Assembly (NCBI GenBank): GCA_002633005.1
Contig: NMRA01000716.1
Coordinates: 1,526-47,586 of the forward strand
Direction: 5' to 3'
DNA from: Phoronis australis
Lineage: Eukaryota; Phoronida; Phoronidae
DNA: 46,061 nt
Made by a program: the position numbers and the translations under genes. Below the pieces are notes generated by a model that saw only the letters and a list, made by a program, of their open reading frames with translations, was not told the origin of the DNA and did not search any database. Of the stretch, positions 10,917 to 21,012 are shown one piece after another (the stretch's first letter is position 1; each line of letters begins with the position of its first letter).

Positions 10917-11164
10917 TTATGCCTTTCCAAATCCATACGACTCAGTGAGTGCACGAGACATCATCACTTTAAACTCGTCAGGATCTGTCACACCTCTTGG
11001 AAATCACATCTTCAGGGAACATGTTGATGAAAAGGGATATCTCATTACACCAGGAGTCTGGTCAAAAAACTCTACATTGATTTTCCAATCAAACCCCTTT
11101 GGTGGTATATGATCTGCACCAGGCACAAAGGTGAGGAGGTCAGAAAGGGTTCCATCACCTTTAT
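10917..11164 (-). pseudogene. HECT-like E3 ubiquitin ligase C-terminal exon (G2E3-like), with a stop
   Basis: On the minus strand a splice acceptor (TTTTCTGTTTTCAG) precedes a frame that reads DLLTFVPGADHIPP, then MRYPFSSTCSLKM, a TGA, then FPRGVTDPDEFKVMM and ALTESYGFGKA followed by TAA. The STC motif is the expected position of the HECT catalytic cysteine, and the ending in YGFG is typical of this branch. The TGA right after LKM interrupts an otherwise open frame, so this is a decayed copy or carries a sequence error. Related HECT-like proteins are multi-copy in many invertebrates. Exons upstream (to the right) were not identified with confidence; a weak candidate lies near 12750-12850 (minus). 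Confidence 0.6.
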
Positions 11165-12260
11165 CTGAAAACAGAAAAGATGCGTATTTGTTAAAAATAT
11201 TGGCAAAAGACCACCATCTATACCAGAAATATACAAACACATTTGATGACAACTGACAGAGATAATGTCTGAAGCGCCATTAGCTTCTGAGGCATACTTG
11301 CTTTTCAAGAGTAGAGTGTAAATTCACACCCCATATGAGCCTGTGAAACATGAACCTATCACTTGCCAAGGCTCAGATTTAGATCTACGTAAGCACATCA
11401 GTAAGCCAAACACACTATGTTATAGTGGGCAGTTTATGACCATTCTAATAGATATTTTTAAGCAACGATTTTTTACTTAAATTACCAATATGAATACTTG
11501 ACAAAGCAAATTGTTTTTATCTGTAGGAGATGTGAAATTGGGATTTCCCCGAGTTGAAACCTAAAGCAGTCATCACCTGTTGTTTTACTTACAAAATTCA
11601 CGTGAATTAACTAAACTTACCTAAACTTACCGAGAAACTCCAATTTTTTTAACGACTGAAGGGGCACCTGGTACCAATTGGCTTATTAGCTAATAAAGCT
11701 AACATAAGGAATGTTAAGCTAATCATAAACAAAAAGACATGTATTTATATATTTATAAGGCATTTAGCCTTTAGGTTGTGAAAGTCACACTTCTTTGTGC
11801 AAGTTTCAAAATTCAAAACCTACTCGCGTGTGATGATCACAAACTTTTTAAATACAACAGTTAAAAACTTTCAAAAAGAAAAATTAAATACACTATTGTC
11901 TCCCCAATTTTGATATTTTGGGTATCATGATTTATAAAATGATAACGTCAGAAGCCTGACCACGTAGGCGCAGCCAACCATTTTACATTAATGGGTGTTA
12001 ACATAAGATTTTCTTCATGTAGAAACAGTAGAAACTCACTTCAAACATATATTTATTAGGGGCTGCTCAGATTTGAACACACAGGTCTGCATTTAACTTG
12101 AAATACTCTTGATACTGTGACAGTGATGTAATACAGCTGGACTGACCCAATCCTCAAGTGCTCACATCAGCTTGTACTTAATAGGTTTATTGACATCTAA
12201 AAGTACTGGGGTGTTACACTTTCTTGGTATCCCTGAAGTCTTTTGATTCTTGTCCAACCC
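11165..12260. other. No gene recognised
   Basis: AT-rich DNA without a convincing frame or repeat. It could be the intron upstream of the minus-strand HECT-like exon. Confidence 0.3.
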
Positions 12261-12556
12261 NNNNNNNNNNNNNNNNNNNNNNNNNNNNNNNNNNNNNNNN
12301 NNNNNNNNNNNNNNNNNNNNNNNNNNNNNNNNNNNNNNNNNNNNNNNNNNNNNNNNNNNNNNNNNNNNNNNNNNNNNNNNNNNNNNNNNNNNNNNNNNNN
12401 NNNNNNNNNNNNNNNNNNNNNNNNNNNNNNNNNNNNNNNNNNNNNNNNNNNNNNNNNNNNNNNNNNNNNNNNNNNNNNNNNNNNNNNNNNNNNNNNNNNN
12501 NNNNNNNNNNNNNNNNNNNNNNNNNNNNNNNNNNNNNNNNNNNNNNNNNNNNNNNN
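12261..12556. other. Assembly gap (296 N)
   Basis: A run of N. Any reading frame crossing it is meaningless. Confidence 0.99.
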
Positions 12557-13082
12557 CGACAAAGTCACGTGAATATAAAGGATGTGCCACAATAAGTTTA
12601 CCTGTAGAGACTGTCTCCGGTAATAGTAAAGTGCCACTCATTTCAAGCCCTGAATTCATATTCATTTTTATCAACTAAATAATTTGTGACAAATGTTTTA
12701 TTAATAACACGTGGTCTAAATGACAAAAATTGTTTTGGTGATGGAAAAGTTCTTTATAGACACAAACCTTAAATTCAGGCGATGAAGCAGGTGATCCACA
12801 AGGCCAAGGGTGCCCAACAGCTCTGACACCTTGCAAGATGATACGAAGGACATTGGTAGGGAAAAATTCAGTTTGAAATTCATTCTAAGGCCAACATACT
12901 GCCAAATCAAACTTGTAAGCCCACATTAATGAATCGAAAAATGAGACTATGCGTTCGGGTATTTTTGAAGACAGGATGACCCAGGTTCCATTTTGGAGTT
13001 GGAAGGGGTAACTAGTCCCCATGTTGGCTTAGAATTTTGCTGGTGGTTTTTACTCATAGTTACAGGTGGCTGTAAATTATGA
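12557..13082. other. No gene recognised
   Basis: The only item of note is a minus-strand stretch near 12750-12850 reading SELLGTLGLVDHLL, which may be an eroded part of the HECT-like gene to the left. The evidence is weak. Confidence 0.2.
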
Positions 13083-13530
13083 TGGGCCGTTGGGGGGAAA
13101 GTGTCGCCGGAAAAATACGAGCGTAATTATGTACATTACGCCGTTATTTACGGCGTTATTTACGCCGTTAATTACGCGTAAAATTACGTGCGTAATTTAA
13201 TTCTTTACGGCGTAAAATTACGCTCGTAATTTAGTTTAAACTCTTACCCAATGACGTTGGGTTTTACAATCCACGGTCGCGCGTGCTCATGGAAATGCTT
13301 ATCTACTGACGGGTTACATGTCTACGGTACGAGCGCTGAATCATGGCGGATCAAATCACTGCTGCAATGTCAGCGATTGTGCAAGAACGAGCTGCCTAGC
13401 AACAGTCCTGTATGTTAGGTGAACACTGACTGACTTAAATTTGGAATGTTCTTAAGGTATTTTACTAGCGTAATTTACGGCGACATTTCCCCCATTTAAT
13501 TTCGAGCGTAATTTTACTGCAGCACTTTTG
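13083..13530 (+). mobile_element. Non-autonomous derivative of the integrase-core transposon
   Basis: The left end GGGCCGTTGGGGGGAAAGTG matches the left end at 2505. The right end is inverted: read on the minus strand from 13530 it gives AAAGTGCTGCAGTAAAATTA, then ATGTCGCCGTAAATTACGC and a TTAAGAACATTCCAAATTTA phrase that matches 2655-2680. So this copy has both long inverted ends. The interior is short and holds ATGGCGGATCAAATCAC at about 13343, whose frame (MADQITAAMSAIVQER, then AA and a stop) resembles the start of the transposase at 2716. It therefore looks like a deletion derivative keeping promoter and start codon. The left end is rich in ACGCCGT/ACGGCGT words. Confidence 0.65.
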
Positions 13531-13679
13531 CAATTTAATTGAGTTATGAATTTTATAAATGTTTTTGGGAAGAAATAAAGGGTCCTCTTTTTGAGTGTTT
13601 TGAATACAGTCTTCAAGTTGAAAGTTTGTCTCCCTCACAAGATACAGGAATTACAACCTAAGTCTAAAGATGACTGAGA

Positions 13680-14109
13680 ATTACAGTCTTTAGGTTTCTG
13701 GAGACCATTAACATTGTTAAACAATGTTAACCAAAGTTCTGACGTCACGTTTAAATACTTGTACGCAGCAGTTGATACATATTAATCAGTGTGCTGTTAA
13801 AGGGAGATTTATTGGTTACAGTATAAGAATAATTGAAGATGTTAATGCATATACAAACTTAAATGAAGTTCAAGGCCACATCCTATTTTTAGACTTCAAA
13901 AAAGCGTATGACACAATTGAATGGAAATTTATTCATAAGGTTTTGCATGCCTTCAATTTTGGCCCCAATTTTAAAAAATGGGTTAACATTCTCTATAACA
14001 ATGGCGAATTATATTAGAAAAAAACATTTAATCAGAGGTATTGCAGTATGCTGATGATACAACAATATTTCTTCAAGACAAGACATCGGGCTCCAAATTA
14101 TTAGACGTC
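13680..14109 (+). pseudogene. LINE reverse transcriptase fragment with internal deletion
   Basis: The frames read FWRPLTLLN (13698), then KVLTSRLN, CAVKGRFIG, ILFLDFKKAYDTIEW and NFGPNFKKWVNILYNN, followed by a jump to QYADDTTIFLQDKTSG at about 14038. These are RT motifs of an L1/Tx1-like LINE, including the YADD active-site box. A frameshift lies near 13725, and roughly 80 residues between NILYNN and QYADD are missing. The fragment ends at the single N at 14110. Confidence 0.75.
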
Positions 14110-14110
14110 N

Positions 14111-15075
14111 GCGTTACCCGTCCACGCAACGTACAAAGCAGTGGAGAATTACCGTGTGTGTGGCAAGCACTTTCTGCCGTCCGATTATGAAAGGGATTTG
14201 TACGCTGAACTGATGAAGGTCCCCGCGAAACAACGCTTGAAGAAGGGTGCCATTCCGTCTGTGTTGATTCCCGGCAGTGCCCCGTCGCCACCCCCGAGAA
14301 GTGCGTTTTTGAAGCGAGAAGCCTCGCGAGCTGTGGCCAGTACAGTGACTGGAGCCAGTGGAGGCACTTCATCTACTGTCACCCGTGCCTCCGAACGTAC
14401 CCCAGAGCGTACAATTCCTGGAACCAGTAGTGATTCGCCCTGTGCAGTTTTCTCCAGCCCAGAGCCTCTAAGCAGCGCCCTGCAGCGATATTGAGTAGTG
14501 GGAGTGATTACAGGCCCAGTTCGACACCCAGTGAAGAGGACAGTTCGTCGTCCAGTGAACAGATCGGTGATCCAAACTGATAAGTTTATTGTGGACTTGT
14601 CTAAAGTGTTGGAGCTATTTAGAAGGTGCCAGGTGTGTGGCGAGGGAGTCACACGACACAATGTAAGCAGTTTGGGTGCTCAGGTCACCATCCAGTGGGA
14701 GTGTGTCACGGGACACTCTGGCAAGTGGGACAGTTGTTCCTCTGTCCGTGGTATGCCGGAGGTCCACTTAACCATGTCCAGTGGTGTGCTCTTCACTGGA
14801 AACACGTTTCAGTCGGTGAAGACAATGTTGGACTTTGGAAAAGTCAAGTTTTTTTTTCGAAAACAACATTCAACAACATTCAGAACTCCTATTTAATACC
14901 AGTTGTCAATGACAAATACATGTCACAACATCTCGAGCTGGTGGCAGAATTCATGGAGAAGGAGAACTTGTCTGACTCATCAGGGCGGTCCGCCAAGTAT
15001 ACCACATACACTCTAATGGAGGAAGAGACCAAAAAGATAATTGATGTGGAACTCGGAACAGCACAAGCATTCAAT
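14111..15075 (+). pseudogene. THAP-domain plus Kolobok-like transposase remnant
   Basis: The first frame (14111-14494) starts inside a THAP zinc domain: YRVCGKHFLPSDYE and LKKGAIPSVL are the second half of the THAP signature; the first Cys pair is cut off by the N at 14110. A Ser/Pro-rich linker follows. After frame changes near 14490 and 14580, the frame reads FIVDLSKVLELFRRCQVCG, then WECVTGHSGKW and SSGVLFTGNTF, a zinc-ribbon-like region of THAP-linked transposases. A shift at the T run near 14850 leads to TTFNNIQNSYLIPVV and SDSSGRSAKYTTYTLM. The family normally has GDGR before the DSPG/DSSG motif; here that catalytic stretch is missing. The remnant stops where it meets the minus-strand exon at about 15055. 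The Kolobok assignment is from memory of THAP-bearing transposases. Confidence 0.65.
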
Positions 15076-15324
15076 TGAGGTAGGCATAACAACGCACACA
15101 GTGCATTTGCACCAAGATGTGTCACCACGTCTGTCTTCAGTAGCGGCCTCGTTTCTCTCAACAGCTGCCTGTGCCTGTGTGTACTCTGCCTCGTTGTACT
15201 CGGGCTCAAACATGTACCCACCCACTGAATGTCCGTGAAAAAATTCCTCGTCACCACTGCTGTGAACATGGTTTCCGTCACTCACACTACTGTCACTGTG
15301 ATACGGGTCACCGACTCCAGCCAT
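15050..15324 (-). CDS. First exon with a P2X7 C-terminal-like zinc domain
   Basis: The minus-strand ATG at 15324 opens MAGVGDPYHSDSSVSDG, an acidic Ser-rich start, then GYMFEPEYNEAEY, a helical AQAAVERNEAA stretch and SWCKCTVCVVMPTSIECLCC. The W-C-x-C-x-x-C ... MPT ... C-x-C-C pattern is that of the zinc-binding domain at the cytoplasmic end of P2X7, which in many invertebrates occurs alone in multi-copy, transposon-linked proteins. It is open and well formed up to SE. After that no splice donor is visible and the reading runs into the opposing THAP transposase remnant, so the downstream part is probably lost. It lies under a CpG-containing promoter-like stretch. Confidence 0.62.
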
Positions 15325-15501
15325 TTTCAGCTTACAACACACTAAACAATCCCTAAATCCAACGCAGTTGAGTTCTCTACTAACCTATCTTGCCACAGAA
15401 TACTCGCCGATGGAAAGTGGTGGCGACAATTGGTGAAAAATAGCACAAAACAAAAGTAGAATAGAACAGATTCGCACAGTAAGCTCAACGCAAAACCAAG
15501 T

Positions 15502-15538
15502 GGCGGGAAGCGCTTGCCTCCTAAAACGTCACTTCCGG
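15502..15538 (-). promoter_or_regulatory. Promoter-like cluster (ETS, CRE-half, E2F-like) for the minus-strand exon
   Basis: On the minus strand 15538-15527 reads CCGGAAGTGACG, an ETS site fused to a TGACG half-site, and GGCGGGAA lies at 15502-15509 on the plus strand. Such sites are typical of CpG-type metazoan promoters. It lies about 200 bp upstream of the ATG at 15324. Confidence 0.45.
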
Positions 15539-15544
15539 AAAAGC

Positions 15545-16440
15545 GGACGAGTAATTAATAAAATTACGAAAAGCTGTAATTAAGTGAAAAATATGTCTAG
15601 GATAACCAACCAACCTTATTTTAGCTCAAAATGACATGGAAAAAGGTTGCCTTTGCCTTTAACTCCTGGTATAGCTCATTGGTTTAATATTTAGCACAGA
15701 TTCCAGTGAGCAAACTGTATTTCACTTGTTGAACCTTTTCTTACTATCATGCAGCTCCTGCTTGACAGTGCACATGTACTTTTATCTCCTTTTTTTCGAA
15801 CAACTCATTAAAGCGTTTTATGGGGTTCGGTTTCTTTTCATGAATGTTTTCATCGTTGGTTTCTAAATCGTTCAACTGCTTCCCAAAACATCCATTTCTT
15901 CATAATCTTAAAACTCCTGAGTCCTGAGCATTGAGCAACACTCAACAACCCCTTTCAAAATGTTGCCCTTCCAAACAGTGATGTGACCTTCTGAATACAA
16001 GAGTGTAAGTTGTGGTACACTGCTGCACGTGCACAAAGTCACCAGCACCAGAAGCTTTAAAATCACACCACCAAAACAGTGATTGTTTACATTTCAGAGA
16101 GCTCGCCTTGACAATTTCAAGAAGGTATACCGCTTTACAGTTGCATTTATGTACACGTCGAAGCCTGGATAATACAGACTTGATCAGGGCTTGGGATTCC
16201 AGTTTCCTCTTTCTATCATTTCTTCGACTTTATTAAATGTTTAGTTCAGGTAAATTTTACAGCCAAAAATGTCTATCACACAAGCCTATTTTTTGTGTAT
16301 CATGTATCAGCTGGAAATTTCTCCTCTGTTTTTGTTATTGCTCATTCCAAGCTCTGCTTATTTTTCGTGAAGTAACTAGAATGGATTTCATAACATAACA
16401 GTTTATTGTACTGGATTCTTGTTGGGTTTATCAACTGTAA
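15545..16440. other. No gene recognised
   Basis: Short frames only (for example 16012-16236); none shows a domain or splice context. Confidence 0.3.
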
Positions 16441-16479
16441 ACTATCACTAATAAAATATCCCCGTAAGTCATTATGTAC

Positions 16480-16592
16480 GGGAGCATAGGATAATAGCCA
16501 CCTGTTTTAAGTTCGCATAAAAGTAGAGTACAAAATTCCAAACATAATTTCGAGTTCCATTTCCTGTAAAAAGATCAATGACAGGGCCCAGG
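16480..16592 (+). repeat. Single end of the GGGCCC fold-back element
   Basis: The phrase TTAAGTTCGCATAAAAG, then AAAATTCCAAACATAATTTC, CGAGTTCC, AAAAAGATCAATGACAGGGC and CCAGG follows the same order as the right arm of the element at 40788-40888. Only this one arm was found here. Confidence 0.55.
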
Positions 16593-16599
16593 TATTAAT

Positions 16600-18580
16600 T
16601 CCAGTATTTTTGGCGCTTAATCATGTTTGAAAGTGTTATGCTCTGTTTGGAAATTTGTTGCTCAACAGCTTATGAGCATGTTCGCGAATGGACCAGGCAG
16701 AGGGTGATAAACGCTATGTCACAGATTCTCTTTATATTTTGTCTGTGAGATGACACTAGCCCCACTGACTCCAGACCACCTTTATTTTTTTCAAAACGCC
16801 CCCTTTTGGTTTCCATGGATACTATTTGTTTCCGACAAGTTTTCAGCCTGGCGGCAGTTCAGTTTTAGTAAAATTCCGACAGTTACGTTACGCAGTGGAA
16901 GTAACGTTGAAATATTGAACCTGTGTTATTGATCAGGTGTGACCTTCGACTACTTTATTCATGAAAATTTAAAAGATTTCGATAATTTTTTGTCTGTTTT
17001 TAGAGCCGCATAAGATGAGTACTTTTAGTGATTTTTGAAACTGTCAAAATTGGCTAAATTCGTATCCCGATATCTCAGCTGGCACAGGTTTCAGAACATT
17101 TTAGTGCCAACCAATGTGTTGAGCTATTTTAGGTCTACAAAATAAGACAAAAAAATTTCCTGGCGCGAACGGATTTCATGTCATTTGAAGTCAAAAATGA
17201 CTGGTGGTTACGCCATTTCACCACAATGAGTAATGCCGACAAACGTCAACAAAAAGTGAACATTTGTTAATAGTTGCCCAGCAAACGGCGAATCAATTTA
17301 TCATTCATCAAATTTCGTATTTTCTAGGCACCGAGGGTACACTACTTTATTTCTAAAAAGTGCTCGTAGTCATGGAATTAGGATACTTACTACGCAAATA
17401 GCAGTAGTTTTGGCAGGACACCTTTTGCGAGAGTCGAAATTCAAATCTCACTGGTTTCACAAAGCACAGTAATCTTATTTGCACTGCTAAAAACAAAAAA
17501 AAAAACGCCGACAAATCATTTTCATAACATTTTCCTTCAAAAATCGTGTTGCCCTCTCCCCACTTGCGACGTTCCAAATCTTACAGTGTTGTATGAACAA
17601 GATCATTTATGGTTTTATCTGTGATTGTCCTGTTTACAAAGATGCTTACTGTGGGTTAGCTGTGGAGTGTGTCTGAACAAACATTTCTTGAAGAATCTTC
17701 AAGTGGTTTTGATGCAGGGCGTTGAAAGCGGAGGACGATTTCGCTGAGGTATGTTTCAGAAAATCGTACTGTAAGTCATTTTTTTCTGTGCCTGTTAATA
17801 TATTTACGCAGCAACTGAAAAAAATGGATAAATCATGTCATTGTAAATCTCCATATCGCTCAGTTATGGCCACTTCGACTTGGATGGATTTTGGCTCTTT
17901 CAAACACTCCACCATGCTCTATTTTTGAAGTTCGTTAACGAAAACGCGTACCAGGATTTTAAGGTTCGTGCCGTCCCCCTCGAGTTTTAGTTGGCAATTT
18001 TGACATGAAGATGATGGTGATATTTACGCGTTCCTTGACGAGAATTCCATCAAGTCAAGTTTTGCCTAATTCAACTTTTCATTCATTTTTATACCGTGTA
18101 TGGTCACTGGCAAAATATGATACCTCGGTTTTGGCCATAACGCTAGTTATAGGAATCGATTATGAGCGCGCAAGAGAAAACGGAACATATTTGCGACGTT
18201 TCGTTTACTCAAAGTTAATGAGCCTAAACGTCAGAGAATATTTGTTTTCTCTTTCTCGCTTATAATGATTTTCAAGGGTTTCCGTTATTCATTTTCGGCA
18301 AGGTCGTCGTTTTCTCGCAAAGCTCTCCGTTTTAACGTTGATCATCGTCAATACACCTCTAAAAATAGCGCATTGTCTTTGCGCAAACTACATTGAGATT
18401 TAGGTCTCCCGAAAAAAGTTGACGATCGGATAGTGTTTAAAAGTCTAATTTTAAATTTCTCCAGTTAGTGCACCAATGAAGTAAACGAAAGTAGTTCTGC
18501 TTGTTGCGTCAGCTTTTGGAATCATTATCTCGATTTATGACCCACAACTCGTGACTGGACAAAGCCTTTTCAAATTAGTG
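16600..18580. other. Mostly featureless; one possible micro-exon
   Basis: A 31-bp stretch at 17718-17748 is bordered by a TTTTGATGCAG acceptor-like and a GTATGT donor-like sequence and reads ALKAEDDFAE. No gene could be assembled around it. Confidence 0.2.
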
Positions 18581-18582
18581 TA

Positions 18583-18810
18583 GATAAGCCGGTGGAGCGT
18601 GAGACCCCTGAGGTCCCTATCGAGTCCTCACGACAACTCCGCGTTATGCAATATCTAGTCAAGTACATCAAACATATTAGTAACATTATCGAACCATACA
18701 ACAGCTGGTTGCTAGGCAAAGAAGAAGACCACCTTTCACTCAGGATCCAATTTATAATTGTTAATAATTTTCCAGGGTGTTGCAATCACATACAAATGAC
18801 TGAAAATTGA
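18583..18810 (+). CDS. Unrecognised protein-like open frame, possible exon
   Basis: The frame opens right after an acceptor-like TTAGTGTAG and reads DKPVERETPEVPIESS, then RVMQYLVKYIKHISN and SWLLGKEEDHLSLR. The mixed charged and hydrophobic composition looks like a helical protein rather than random AT-rich DNA. No domain is recognised, no donor is clear, and no partner exon was found. It could also be a transposon remnant. Confidence 0.25.
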   Translation, partial: DKPVERETPEVPIESSRQLRVMQYLVKYIKHISNIIEPYNSWLLGKEEDHLSLRIQFIIVNNFPGCCNHIQMTEN

Positions 18811-18856
18811 GCTTAGTCTTTTGCAGTCTTTGCCTATATAAGTGAATTTTTGCTAA

Positions 18857-19530
18857 TCAAAGAATTAAATTGACAACTTTTAATCTACAGGCTGGGTCTC
18901 CAAACAAGGCGGTAGACATATTTACATGTAACTGCAGAGGGAAATCACACAGATTTACCGTCCATGTTTTTAAACGTCCCCGAAACTTTTGAACAAGTGA
19001 ACATTCCCAATGCAAATGTAGAGTTGCTTCTTCGTATTGCTCACAGAAAGAACCCAAAGACAATTCACTAACACCTATTTTCTTAAAGTAAGAATTTGTA
19101 CCAATAAGTCTGTGGTTGATACGGAATTGAAACCATCTGAGTCTGACATCGGATCGTACAATTATAATAAATTACTGAATGATTATTTCCAAGACTGAGT
19201 ATTATAGCATTAGTTAATTTCTCTCTCCCACTTCAATTCCGCGACAGGTTTTACATACAATTTGAAAAAGAATAATTGATAGATTTTCCCCGTCCGTTTA
19301 TTTTCCGAGGAGATTCGAAAAATATGTTCTGGAATAAATGGAGTGAATATAGTACTTTTGTCTCTTAGATGATTCCAAGAACGTCGTAATAGTAAGACTG
19401 TCTGCTTTTTTCGAATTGACGCGTTGTTCAAAAATTTAAAACTTTTATGAAAACACCAAAATTCTTGTCCAGCTCTATCTCCGAACAATGCAAAACCCCT
19501 CAAAAATTGTATGAAACAAGAATTCCGCAA
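18857..19530 (-). pseudogene. LINE 3' end (RT C-terminal and zinc-knuckle region)
   Basis: On the minus strand the right part reads ELKWEREIN, the conserved WERE(F/I) phrase after the RT domain. After a frameshift near 19200 it continues DVRLRWFQFRINHRLIGTN, then YFKKIGVSELSLGSFCEQYE, ATLHLHWECSLVQKF and STALFG. The C-x-x-(Y/C) ... H-x-x-W-E-C pattern is the zf-RVT type end of L1/Tx1-like LINEs. It is broken by stops near 19200 and cut off at about 18857. It may belong to the same LINE group as the fragment at 13680. Confidence 0.7.
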
Positions 19531-19559
19531 GTAGAATGATATCTTCGCTTCATTTTTTA

Positions 19560-20870
19560 AATAGAAAATTGTGAAAACGAGTGTCGAGAATATTGTTGAC
19601 GCTCAGGGAGTACGTGAAATTTCTTTAAAATAATAAAAAATAAGGGGGAACTATAATCAGAAGAATGCGTTTCTCGACCGCAAAACCGATAATGTGCCTT
19701 TGAATTCCAAATGTATACATTATAGAGTTAATAATATTCCAGGTGGCAACGAGAAAGCGCAGCATTGTCTATTTGCTTTTCAAGGACTTTTATGAACACA
19801 AAGAAACTATTTAAATGTGAGTCGCGTTGCCACTTGTTTCGTATAGGAGATTACACCAGGGTTTACTTTAGCGATACACCTGCTCATATCAGAATATTTT
19901 CAAATTCTCAAAATGCAACTTGTAGAGAAATATAATATCAACCTACCTTCGGCGTTTGAGAGTCTCGAGAAAAGACACGCGATGAAGCACCAGTGTGGGA
20001 GTTTCATCCTTATCGTGATCACGTCAAATGTCTTTCCAAAGCCACTGAGAAATTAGTGATTCCTTCGATATTTATAACTAAACATGTAGAAAGGGAAGTT
20101 CCCGTTCAGGGAAATATAAAAAAATTCTGTGCAAGCGTACTTTTTGTCCACGTGTGCTGACGTCATTGCATAAATGGATGCAAGTATAGTACAGTAAATG
20201 GGTGCCCAGTTAGAGTGAATAGAAAACTATACTTGCAATAAAATCTGAATTTCAAATGCGCACGAAAAGGAGTGATATTTGATTGTGAGGCGAATAAATG
20301 ATCCCGCGTCGTGTCAATCAAACAATGTTTTGATAGTTACAGGTGAAAAGAAGCCTAGGATTGGTTCCGGTTTGGTGAGCTTCCATACACGTTTGTGCAT
20401 CCAATTTAATTATCTAACACAAATTTTCATTAGTGTTGACTTTTTACAAGAAGTTCTTGCAGTTTGGTGTTCCCTGCCCTAATGAATCAGCAGTGTTGGT
20501 ACTATTGTGCAAAAACTAGACATGGAAATGTGATATTTGCCGAAAATTGAGGTGGTTTTCTGAAACGTTTGCAAACATCTTTTTCTTATCGTACAATATT
20601 GTACATTTAGGTACACGTGCATACAGTGGTGTTTTTCCGAAAGTAAACGTTTTTTCCCAAAGAACTTCCATTCGTTTCGTCAAGTATTTTGAATACAGAC
20701 CAGTGAATCGAAGTTTTGATTTTATGTACAGGTGGGTGTCAAATGCACTGATGCATGGCTTCTCATTGTTGAGGATTCGGGTTACACGCAATGATATCTC
20801 GCAAAAAAGTACACAGTCTAGACCGTGCAATCAAATCATAATTCGCCGACTTATGACCGATTGACATCAA
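19560..20870. other. No gene recognised
   Basis: Overlapping frames at 20516-20864 lie on both strands and show no domain. Confidence 0.3.
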
Positions 20871-20873
20871 CTA

Positions 20874-21012
20874 AGCATGGCGGCTCACCATAGGGGTCTG
20901 AGGGAGCTACCTCTTTTTCAGTGCTGCCCCGCCCATGGGCTATAGGCGGTGCACCAAAGGTGGGGATAGTTGGATTTAGTACCCATTTTTCATGAGCCGT
21001 GCCGCCCATGCT
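20874..21012 (+). repeat. GCCGCCCATGG short interspersed element, copy 3
   Basis: The ends are inverted repeats: AGCATGGCGGC at the start and GCCGCCCATGCT at the end. The inside matches copies at 6826 and 7966 (CACCATAGGGG, TTTTTCAGTGCTGC, CGCCCATGG, GCGGTGCACCA). This copy shows the element borders best, giving a length of about 139 bp. Confidence 0.7.

Noticed and set aside
12162-12678. Several open frames of 109-170 codons on both strands
   Set aside because: They run through the N gap at 12261-12556; the unknown bases create the openness.
14185-14661. 158-codon minus-strand open frame
   Set aside because: Antisense shadow of the THAP remnant; the plus strand carries the recognisable motifs.
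20516-20864. Overlapping 104- and 105-codon frames on opposite strands
   Set aside because: Mutual shadows with no domain on either strand.
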